Assembly (NCBI GenBank): GCA_030267565.1
Contig: BRXU01000001.1
Span: 1,674,001 to 1,738,000 of the forward strand
Length of the DNA stretch: 64,000 nucleotides
Direction: 5' to 3'
Source of the DNA: Pleodorina starrii
Lineage: Eukaryota > Chlorophyta > Chlorophyceae > Chlamydomonadales > Volvocaceae
Part shown: piece after piece, positions 37,858 to 47,381 of the stretch
Position numbering within the stretch: the stretch's first letter is position 1
Layout of the letters: every line of letters starts with the position of its first letter
Made by a program: the position numbers and the translations under genes
The notes under the pieces: model-generated
Database searches by the model: none
Told to the model about the DNA's origin: nothing
The model's input: the letters and a program-made list of their open reading frames with translations, nothing else

Positions 37858-38539
37858 CTCCCTCCCGAGGGCGGCGGAGGGGGCTGCGCGTGTTGCACGT
37901 GTTGCCGCTGGAGCCCTCTGGGGGCCGTCGGGAGGCCCCCGGCGGCGGCGGTGGTGGTGGTGTGGTTCGGCGGTTGCGGCTGAGCTTTTGGCCGGGCTGG
38001 GGGCGGCGGGAGGCGGGAGGCGGCGGCGGTTGGCGGCGGCGGTTGGCGGCGGTTGGCAAACCCTAAAAGTACCCAACACAGGTGCGAAGGATTGTTGAAG
38101 CATACCGGTAATTAGTGCGGCTCCGTGAGCATTGTTTAGATGTTTACAATTTATATATGACGACGCATCGACAACCGGCACTCAAAATTGACGCACGCAT
38201 GACGCCAAGACCCGTGCAAAGAACTTTCTTTTATGCTACATTTGTGCATTGGAGACAGGAGCTTTAACCCGAGAGGAGGAGAGGGTTGGGGCTCAGGAGG
38301 AGGAGGAGGAGGAGCCGGGGGCGGAATGAATACTGAATCGGACAGAGGATTCGGGTGGATATGCATTTTTTTGAGAGGGGGGAGGGGTTTGTCGGCGGGT
38401 GGGTGGGCGGGGGGCGGCTATTGCATACGGTACGTCGCCCCTCCCCCTCCTGTGCGTTAAGACGCGGGGACAAGAAGAGGGGCGAGTGATGTACCGATGT
38501 ATTTTCGCGTCGGGCCGGACCCAATCGTGATTTTGCCGT

Positions 38540-38605
38540 GGATTGGATGGTTGGAAAGGATTGTGTACCGGATTGAATTGGATTGGAATGGATTGGATTG
38601 GATTT
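38540..38605 (+). repeat. (GGATT)n-like microsatellite
   Basis: Imperfect GGATT/GGAAT pentanucleotide units in the region between the large protein gene and CCB4. Confidence 0.8.
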
Positions 38606-38855
38606 TTGTTGGCTCGGACTAGAGATTTGGGCCCAAGATTTGGTCGCGGCCATGCGCATTGGGTCCCCCCCCCGGGGGATCTCTTACACGAAATGCTCCC
38701 TCGCCCATTACACTGCGACCCACAATACAGTGCGATCCCATAGTCCCGATGGATTCTGTATCTTTCCTTCGTTCGTTCGTTCCTTCGTTTGCCCGTGCCT
38801 GCACTATCGACGACGGCACTGCAAAGCGCGGCGGTGGGCCCCCGCGCCCCCCCTA

Positions 38856-38887
38856 GGGCTCCGGCCTACCGTATACGTGGATAACCC
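38856..38887 (+). repeat. Dispersed motif A copy
   Basis: GGGCTCCGGCCTACCGTATA followed by CGTGGATAACCC. It matches the core with a short insertion (ACCG) in the middle. Confidence 0.8.
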
Positions 38888-39194
38888 ACTCCTCCCCCCA
38901 CGAATGGTTGACGGGCCCAAGTGTGGATTGTTTGTGGATTCCAACTTCGGCAAGAGCGCTTCCGTGCGGGGAGGGAGGAGGGACTAGATGTAAGGTATGC
39001 ACGCGCGAGCTTCCCCCGCCCGCACGTGCGTCCTGCCTGATGGACGGTGCGTTTTGCATTGTTTGGCATTATCGTACAAGTCGTTGTTTGTTTGATTGGT
39101 AGTGGGTCGCTGGGCGGTGGGGCTGCGCGTTGAGCCTTTGCCGTACCGTACCGGTATTATAGCTGTCTGGCGCCTGGACATGTACGGTGTGCTG

Positions 39195-39430
39195 CCGTAC
39201 ATGCCGTATACACACGGCAGCCGTACTATCCATCGTTTTTCAGGAGGACGGAGTCCGTGGGCGGTGTTTGGCGTCTCGAGACGGAGCCGGGGAGCCCTGA
39301 AAATCATTTATTCCGTACATGCCGTATACACAGGGCAGCCGTACTATCCATCGTTTTTCAGGAGGACGGAGTCCGTGGGCGGTGTTTGGCGTCTCGAGAC
39401 GGAGCCGGGGAGCCCTGAAAATCATTTATT
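39195..39430. repeat. 118-bp tandem duplication
   Basis: Two head-to-tail copies, 39195-39312 and 39313-39430, differ at one position (CACACGG versus CACAGGG). Each begins CCGTACATGCCGTATACACA and ends AAAATCATTTATT. Each contains the short palindromes ACGGAGTCCGT and GTCTCGAGAC. Confidence 0.97.
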
Positions 39431-40280
39431 AGGGACAACGATTAGGGCCAGTTAGTTTCGCAAGGGACTTCTGGTCAACCGCGTGATGATTGATTACGTA
39501 GTACGATAGTGGTGATTATGATTACGTAACAGATACGATTCGTATGCTCGTGCGCCGTGACGGCGCTGACGATGATGATGATGGTGGCGGCGAAGTCCGT
39601 ATGTGGGGGTGTGTGCGTGCATGTGTGATCCCTTTATGCCTGAAAAAAGTGCAGACGAGAGGCTGGGGGTTGCGGGAGGGGGGCGGGAGAAGGGAGGAAA
39701 GAGATCAGGCGATGGGGAGCGGAGGCTCTGTGCTCGTACTTACTGACTTTCGTGCACTTTGCTCGGTTGCCGGCGCCTGAAATGGACGAGCTCGGGTGTA
39801 ACACATGACGAGTATCTCGTGTGTTGTTCGGATGTAATATTCATGGGTTGGCTGTTGATGGCTATGATGAATTCAGCCAGAAGGATTCCAGGGAAGGCAT
39901 CCACGTCCCACCGCGCAGAACGGATGTCCCATTATCGGGGAAACTCGAGTACGGTAGCACGTCTCTCTCTCTCTACGCGTCCACACCGCGCGCCTGCTGC
40001 TGCAAATCCGACTCCGACTCTGCCACCTTTTCCTTTATTCCGCTTCCGACCGTGCGGTCGACTATCTGCTAGCGGCCAAACGTACATCCTCGAACGTGCC
40101 GCAGATTTTCGCCGTACATCGAGCGGTTTCGGGTGATCGTACAGAACTGCTAACAGGACAACCGCTTTGCGACTGTACAGGCTACAGGGTTCGCTGGATC
40201 CGAAGGGAATTGGGTTAGGCTTTTTAAGAGTTCTTTTGCGTATGAAATTTACATACTGAGTCTACAACCAATTGCAACAA

Positions 40281-41295
40281 ATGACTGCCCTAGCCGGGCT
40301 TGGACAGGTCGGCACCACGCTGTATAGGGGCGTTTGCCATAGAACACGTCCTTTACTACCCAACAACAAGCGTAGAGCAGCGCCTTGCGCAGCTGCCAAG
40401 GAGACCGTCGAAGCGGTGGTTCCCGACCAGTCGTTCGGTTTGGTGGCTCGCAATGCCGAGTTCTTCCGCGCGCTGCCGCTCTACGCCGGCGGCCTGGGAG
40501 TTGCGTCGCTGCTCCTGAATCGCGCTCTCTCTGGAATCGCGCCCGTCGTGGATGCCAGCAGCAGCCAAAGCCGCGCCGATGTGCTGGGCATCGTGCTATC
40601 AGCGGTGCTGCTGCTCACCGGCCTGCAGTGGCTGTCCCTCAAGCCTCGCCAGATCGCCGCCGTGGATCTGGACGGCACGACGGTCAACTACGTCGACCCG
40701 GGGCTAAAGCCCAACGCGGCGCTGCTGCGCGAGTTCGAATGGGCGCGCGATGCCATGTTCAAGGCGACGCGCTGCAAGTCGCTGGTGCTCATCTACAAGG
40801 GCCGCAACCTGTTCCACTACGGCTACATCCTGCGCGGCCGCAAGCCCGGCGAAGCCGCGCCGGGCGACATCTGCAACGATGTGGGTTGCCCTCCGCCCCT
40901 TCCCTTCCCCCTCCCCTCCCTCCCCCACTCCCCTACACACACACACACACCCCTGCCCGCCCCCTTCCCCCCTCGCTCGCCCCTCGATTCCCCCGCCGCA
41001 GGTCATGAGGAACGGCCGCGGCAACTACCTGGCGAACCTGCTGCTGTACCCGGGGCGGCCCGAGTTCACTGCCTTCCTGCCTGAGAACACGCAGGGCGTG
41101 GTGTTGCAGCCGGTGGGGGAGGCGGGGGTGCTGGTGGCGGGCACGGACACGGTGCGCGGCTTCTCGCGGCTGGATCAGGCCTGGCTGGCCACCATTGCGG
41201 ATAAGCTGGAGGTGTCGCTGGGGGAGGTGGCGCTGCCGCAGACGGGGGTGGGGTTCGGAGGGGCGCGGCCGGGGGGCGCGGCGGGCAAGCGGTGA
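40281..41295 (+). CDS. CCB4: CCB4, cytochrome b6 heme ci assembly factor
   Basis: Two exons, 40281-40880 and 41002-41295, with a GT-AG intron (GAT|GTGGGT) between codons; 297 residues. Residues 1-42, rich in Arg, Ala and Thr, look like a chloroplast transit peptide. Two membrane helices follow: LPLYAGGLGVASLLLNRALS (about 65-84), then the family hallmark SGIAPVVDASSSQSRAD, then VLGIVLSAVLLLTGLQWLSL (about 101-120). Exon 2 has NYLANLLLYPGRPEF, LPENTQGVVLQPVG and RGFSRLDQAWLATIADKL, matching plant CCB4. CCB4 works with CCB2 in the thylakoid membrane to attach heme ci covalently to cytochrome b6. The start is the ATG preceded by CAACAA; an in-frame TTG upstream is not needed. The Gly/Ala/Pro tail after the conserved region is short. 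Confidence 0.93.
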
Positions 41296-42785
41296 GAGGA
41301 GGGGATGAGGAGGAGGAGGAGGGCGGGTGAGGTGGGAGTGCTGGGCGGCGGCGGAGGTGGAGGAGCAGCAGCAGGAACAGCGGCGGCAGCGCAGCGGTAG
41401 CGACGGCGGCAGCAGCAGCAGCAGCAGCAGCAGCACACTTGCAGAGAAGCTAGCGAGAGGCTAGCTTGGAGACACAGGCGGCGCAGGGCGGCAAGTGGCA
41501 GGCGCCCCATCCCGGAACGCGATGGCTGTCTGGCTGTTGCAGCAGTCGCCGCCGCCGCCGCGGCGGCGGCGTTGGCACACCCCTGCAGCAGCAGCAGCAG
41601 CAGCTGTTGCTGGAGAGTAGTAGCAGGAGATGGGGGGGTTTGGCCCCGGATGGGCGTGGACGGGCAGGATGCGAGGGGTACTGAGCGGACGAGGCGCGCC
41701 ACTTTGGCGGGCTGGGTACGTCACGGACTGGGGCCCACCACGCCCCGCCCCCGCCGACCCACCGGGGCCTTAATCTCGCCCCGGCAGCCTGCCGTTCGCC
41801 AGCTCTCCTTCCGACCCACCGCAACCCGCCGCCGCGGCAACGGGGCCCGGCTGTCCAAAGGCCCCGCGAGCCGGCGGAAGTGGGGCCACCCCGTCGGATC
41901 CGGCCCTGTCCCAATCCCCAGTCCCCCAGTCCCCCCGTCCCCAGTCCCGTACTCCGCAGCTCCTGGGTGGGTGGGTGGCGAGCGCGCGCGTGCATGGTGC
42001 TCGGAGGGATCTCGGCATTGCGGAGGGATAGCGGATGTGAGACGGCGCCGTTGGCTGTGGGGCGGTGGGAGTGGCAGCGCGCGTATGGGGTCGGTCGAGC
42101 GGCTCCTGAGAGAGCCGCTGACGGCTGATGGTGGCGTGGATGTGGATGTGTGTGTGTGTGTGTGTGGAAGCGGGGCTACCGAGGTTGGGTCGGCTCGGGT
42201 GCGTCATCGGACCTCCAGGTGGGATGCGCCACGACCCGAGGCTGCGGAGGGGTGCTTCGACCGCGGGGATCCTTAGGGGCGGGGCGGGGGCGGGGACGGG
42301 AGGGCGGCCGATGGGACGTGATCACACACCGAAGCGCGCGCACCCCGAGACCCGGGGGACAGGTAGAGGGAGAGCGAGGGGGAGGAGGGGCAGAGTTTGG
42401 CACGTTGGGCCGCAGGTTGGACTGGCTGCGGGTGCTGCGTCTGCGTCCCTGGCGCTTAGGGTGTATGTGTGTGACACTGTGTGTGTGATGCTTTGTGTGT
42501 GTGAGTGTGTGTGCCCCCAGAGTCTTGCTGCGTCTTCGTCCCAGGCGTGTTGGCACGGTCTGCCCGGGGAGGCTGGTCTCCAGACTGCTGCACGGGCCTT
42601 TTGTCCGGGAGCAACCCACAGGCAGTGCGAAAGAACGAGTCGGGGGTTGGGGTTGGGGGAGGAGGATGGTTTCCGGCGGCTCCGCGACAGGAGAATCCCG
42701 TTGGCTTTTGCCATTGCCGCCGGGAGGACCGCGGTGGGGACTATGGTGCTGCGAGAGATGGCGAGCGGGCGGGGAGGTGGGGAGG

Positions 42786-42810
42786 GGAGTTTGAAGAGTG
42801 AATTTGCAAG
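42786..42810 (-). repeat. Dispersed motif B copy
   Basis: On the minus strand, CTTGCAAATTCACTCTTCAA followed by ACTCC, downstream of CCB4. Confidence 0.5.
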
Positions 42811-43065
42811 AAAGAAAGGGGGGGAGGGGAGGGGAGCAACCACACTGCGGCCACCACGCCTGGAGGGCCGAAGGTGCCAGGACGGGTGCCTTACGGACGT
42901 GACGGTAACGGTGCGATACAGCGCTTCCGGCTTCGGGGGGTGTTCCTTCCGCTGATGACTTGGTGAAAACTCGCACACCGCAGACGGTCGTTACCCGAAT
43001 CGTATCGATTCCAGGCACCACGTTTTACGTTTCACCTTAAACCGGTCTCGGTAGCGTGCCACCCG

Positions 43066-43126
43066 CAACCCGACCCGACACACCCCCCGACCCGACCCGA
43101 CCCACCCCCCGACCCGACCCGACACA
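43066..43126 (+). repeat. (ACCCG)n microsatellite
   Basis: Clusters of ACCCG units separated by ACACCCCCC or ACCCCCC, in the intergenic region between CCB4 and the phosphatase gene. Confidence 0.85.
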
Positions 43127-44174
43127 CCGCTTGTGCGCATGACGGTGCGCACGGCCGCAGTCTCGACGATCACGTATGCGAGAGCTCGCCACGACGAGCG
43201 CCCCACCCACCTCCCCAACAACAAACACATTCACACACACGCAATACAATTCATGCCATCTGATAGCATCCCTGGTAATGAACAACGACAATATGACCAA
43301 TGGAAACTTCGAGGACCGGCAAACCAGCTTTTGGACGAGAACAACCGGGCGCTGGCAACCCGTGCGCGTAAGCACCGTACCGTACTGTATTGCAGACCAA
43401 AACACCAAACAACCCCAGAATCCCCAAATCCACCCCAATGGCCAAACGCAAACCTACCACCGCCACCGCCTGTATGATATATGTGCCGTTCAGCTCCCGC
43501 GCGGCATCTCTTCCTCAAAAAGGTGAGGAGGTGCCCCGTGCGTGGCCCGTGCCGCGTCCCGCGGCGCGTGGGGCATCCTTGTACAGGGCAGGCACACACA
43601 ATCACACACTTATACACTACCGTATATCGTACAAACTGGCCGCTGGCACTCCCGTGTGTGGGTCGTCCTCTCCCGCGTCCACTATCTGCCACTGCAGCGC
43701 ACACGCCGTAACCCCTCTGCCCGTTTCCCCTCCGTCCCCGCTTGCAATCCTGCATGTGCACACCCATCCTACCGCACCCACATGACAACCTCCGCGCAAA
43801 TGCGCCAACCAGGACGACGCCTCCTGCATCTGCCATTCGTTCCCCTCCCTCCCTCCCTCCCCCCCGGTAAACTCCCTTCCTTAAGACACCTACGTCGCCT
43901 CCAAACACACCCGCCCCCCCCATCGCACACATCCACATACATACACCCTTCCCTTTCCCCCCGCCCTCCTCCCGAGGACCCCTGAGCACACACCCACACC
44001 GGCCCCCTCATCCCCTGTCCCTCTTCCCCCCTCCTCTCCCCAATCAATCAATCAGCCAGAGGCTCCAACGCCACCGCTTGCCTCCTCAGCAGCGCCCTCC
44101 CCAGTGTCTGTCGCCTCAGGTCATCCAGCTAACGGCAACGAAACAGCCCGGGCGCTTGACACCCTCCACGGGGC

Positions 44175-46734
44175 TTACAACAGAGTGTACACCTGCGGCA
44201 GGTCCGATCCAATCCAATCCGGGTCGGGTCGGGTCGGGGACGGTCAAGGGGTGCACGAGGGCGAAGACCGAAAGCAGAGAGGGCAGGGAGGAATACCGAA
44301 TGAGCGCGCTTGGAAGGGGTCGTCACATCACCGCCCGAGTCAGAGCCCCGGCTCGTCGACGAGCCAAGCCCACCAGCCGGCCAGTTAGTCAGGAGAAGAT
44401 ACCGGGAGATCAGATCAGACAGGAAACAGGGCGGGGGCGGGAAGAAGAGGCGGGGGGAAGAGACTGGGATGCACTGGCTGCACAAAATAAAGGCACTCGG
44501 CCGAAGGGAAGGAATCAGCCCCCCCCCGGGACGCGCACGCACATCCCCACCTCGTCCCCCTCTCCCTCCTCTCCGCCTTCACTACTCCACTCACCTCCCC
44601 TTCCCGGTCCTTCAACACTTCAACTCCACCCCCCCTCCTCCTCCTCCCCTCCCAGCTCTCCCCCTCCTCACCGGGTTGGGTAGCTTGAAGTTGGCCACCG
44701 CAGCCGCCTGCCCCACCAAATCACTAAACTGGTCGCCGATGCTGCCCACCAGCACGTGACCACCACCACCACCACCTGCTGCTGACGCAGCTGCCCCGCC
44801 TGGCCCCGAAACCAGCCGCCCCCGCGCCTCCGCCTTGAACACGCTGGCGAGCCGCTCGTCGCCCATCTCCCGCATCAGCAGCTCCGCATAGCAGCGCGGA
44901 GAGGGAGCGGCGGGCGGAGAGAACAGCCCGACAAAGGGCAGGGAAGAGGAGGAGGAGGAGGGCGCAGCGGTGGTGGTGCTGGTGGTGGCCGCCGCGCCCT
45001 TCGGCGCGGCGGCGGCGGCATCGACGGCGGCGGCGGTATCGGACTGGAGGGCCTGGCGGCGGTGCGATGCGGCGGCGACGCCAAGTACATGGTCGGCGCT
45101 GTCGCACTTCCTGCCGTACCCCGCGTCCGCCAGGTTGGCCTCCGTCTCGGCGCGCGCGTCCTCACTGCGGCCGGTCAGGAACACCTGCGGGGGGGAGGAT
45201 TATCCACGTATAGGCCGGAGCCCGTGAACGGGGGGGGGGGAAGGGAGGGAGGGGAAGGCGGGGAGCACGGAGGAGGAGGGATTGAGTCGGGGTTGTGGGC
45301 ACGGAAACATGGTGGGGAGAATCGGGCAACGCCCAAGGGTCATACGCCTTTTGGAAGGGAGGGGGGAGGGAAGGGGAAAAGGAAGAAGGGCGCGCGTGGG
45401 AGTGCTCACACCCGCGATTCGATCCGCCTCTCTGCCCCCCACACGACGACACCGGGACCGAGGCCACCGCCTCTGTAGTCTGTACCCCAACCTCCGTACC
45501 CCGACCTCCGTACCAGCGTAAAATTGTTGTCGTACAGGTAGTTGTACAGGTCCAGCGTGGCCTTGAGCGGCGGCGCGTAGCACAGCGGCTTCCGTGCGGT
45601 CTGCACTGGCGCCAGTCGGCCGGTGTCTCCGATGAGCTGCAGCCTCAGCGGCTCCAGGTTGGCATACTCCAGGTGGGGGCGCACACAGCGGTTGGGGGAG
45701 GTGCGGCCGAAGAGGCGGGACCAGGAGGAGGGGCCGAAGAAGCCGTCCATGTTGGAGAGGGCCGTCTCGTCTGCGGCAAGAGGGGGAGGGAGGGGTAGAG
45801 AGGGGGGGTTGAAGAGTGTAGTGCAAGAACGAAACCGGCAAAAGGGGAGAGGGAGCGTGTGGGTGCGCGTGCGAGGGCCGAGGAGGCGAGGGAGGGCGGG
45901 GGCTGGGGGGAGGGGCAGGGGGAATGGGGGTGGGGGGCGAATGGAGGCATGGTGTGAACTCAAGGCGCTGGCGCAAGAGCATGGACACGGGGGCAGGGGT
46001 AGCCCGGGTGACAGCCCGGGTTGGCGAGCGGCCTGGCGGGTGGGGTGCGGCCATGTGGAGATAGACTATGATGCCAAAAGTGCTGTTCGTCGGGTCCCGG
46101 GGGTTGTGTGGGGGGGGGAGGGGAGGGGGGGAGAACCCGCTCACCGATGTCAAAGATGACGGTCCCGCGGCTGCTGCCGGCCGCGATCGCGCCCGCCGCA
46201 TCCTGGCGTGCCACCAGCTGCCGGAAGTACGCCATCGCCTCGTCCGACACGCGGCGGACCTCCGCATAGTACGCCTGGTCAAAGTATTCCTACAGTATGC
46301 CAAAACGATGAGCGTGCAAATGAGCCGGTTTTCGGAGAGGGCTTGCAAGCTGTCCACGAGGGTCGAATTCGCCCGTCAGGAGCCCCTTTTGAAGCCGGCG
46401 AAAGGATAACGCCCACCTTGAGTTCTTCAGTACAGCGCGGGTTGAAGTGCAGCAGGGACCCGCGAGGCCCAACCGCTCCACCTCCCAGGGCGTGCATGCA
46501 GGACGCACTGAAACTGCGTTTTTCGTCGGGTGACTCGAAAAATGTCTTTAAGCCCAATAAAACTACAAAGAGGATGATAAATCCCCCAGCAACGACTCGA
46601 CATGAGAACGCCCGGCGAGCAGAAATTGCTGCTGCGGCCTCGCGCTCAACAAGCTCCTCCTCCATTTGGAGGTTCAAGTCCTTGGCATCGGTAGGTGCCT
46701 GGAGCAGCGCAGTGCCTTTCTCAAAGTCGTCCAT
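44175..46734 (-). CDS. Membrane-anchored HAD acid-phosphatase-like protein
   Basis: Five exons on the minus strand: 46734-46417, 46289-46145, 45770-45514, 45184-44672, 44192-44175, giving 416 residues, all in phase. An N-terminal cytosolic stretch is followed by one membrane helix (VAGGFIILFVVLLGLKTFF, about 48-66), which predicts a type II membrane protein. The domain matches plant class-B acid phosphatase/VSP proteins of the HAD superfamily. Motif I is VIFDIDETALSN (Asp153 and Asp155), motif II is VFLTGRSED, the motif III Lys lies in SVFKAEARGRLV, and motif IV is VGSIGDQFSDLVG. The end is FKLPNP plus VYTLL from the 18-nt last exon, which restores the family's usual C-terminus; without it the frame would run into Gly-rich intron sequence. 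The Ala/Thr/Ser insertion between motifs II and III is lineage-type. All catalytic residues are present; substrate unknown. An alternative start, MQRSSKHN, lies eight codons upstream. Confidence 0.87.
45199..45231 (-). repeat. Dispersed motif A copy
   Basis: On the minus strand, CCGTTCACGGGCTCCGGCCT and then ATACGTGGATAAT, in intron 3 of the phosphatase gene. It is in sense orientation and ends only about 12 nt before the acceptor. Confidence 0.88.
45803..45830 (-). repeat. Dispersed motif B copy
   Basis: On the minus strand, GTTCTTGCACTACACTCTTC and then AACCCCCC, in intron 2 of the phosphatase gene, sense orientation. Confidence 0.5.
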
Positions 46735-47381
46735 GTTGTGTTTGCTGCTTCGCTGCATCAGTGGGGTTGAATAGCAAAGAGACCGTAGAAAGAAGGGAGC
46801 TCGGAGTGCATCGCAAGGAATGGTGCCCTTCAGGGCTAGCACTGAGTTCTCCTTACCAACGTTGGGACGGGTATTCAGGAGAGAGTGGGGAAACAACCGC
46901 AATGTACGATAAATGTCCACTTTTCCAGTTGGAACAGGCGAACAGAGGAACAGCGCTTCGTTCCTCCCAAGCAGCAAAACGTGTCTCAATTTTTGTACAA
47001 CGCTGCGATAATACGTGAGACTGCGTCGCTTGGCCCCGTCATTTCACCATACTCACCTGTAGGACGGAAAGCCCGACGACCCTCGAGCACTTTCGTTGCA
47101 AGCGATCCACACATTATTGCCTGACGCAAACCTTACTTTTACAATCTTAGCACAACTGACTCAGCTGTCACAGCCAACCCAGGTCAGCGACGGACATCAC
47201 ACCGCTTCCCGCCCCGCAGTCAGCCACCCTTCTTGGCCTGGATGACCCGCCCCCGCCCCTAGCGGGCCAAGCCAGGCGTACACCCCGCTCCCGCTCCCGC
47301 CTCCTGCTGCTCCCCGCGCGCGGGGGAGCGGCCGCCGCTCCCGCGCCCCCCGCCTCCATCCCCACCTCCGCCTAATCGCTC
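46735..47381. other. Divergent promoter region phosphatase/ARP6
   Basis: Only 647 bp separate the two divergent starts, the shortest intergenic gap in the window. The DNA is AT-richer than its surroundings up to about 47160 and then CCGC-rich before ARP6. No TATA box was recognised. Confidence 0.6.

Larger units (their letters stand above)
35241..40280. other. Repeat-rich 5-kb region without a supported gene
   Basis: No open frame here shows a family signature or splice-consistent continuation. Contents in order: a motif C copy (35283-35318), TGTGT-rich stretches near 35400-35440, a GAAGGA-type purine run (35820-35900), GT-rich DNA with TGCGTG units (36280-36435), a GC-rich minisatellite (37230-37370), two motif A copies (37829, 38856), a GGATT microsatellite (38540-38605) and a 118-bp tandem duplication (39195-39430). 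The first few hundred bases are probably the 3' untranslated region of the upstream gene. 39430-40280, lower in GC, is probably the CCB4 promoter. Confidence 0.5.
41296..44174. other. Convergent intergenic region CCB4/phosphatase
   Basis: 2.9 kb between two genes that converge. It contains CAG/GCA runs (41409-41433, 41586-41608), a motif B copy on the minus strand (42786-42810) and ACCCG-rich DNA (43066-43126). Long frames here are compositional and have no recognisable domain. Confidence 0.5.
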
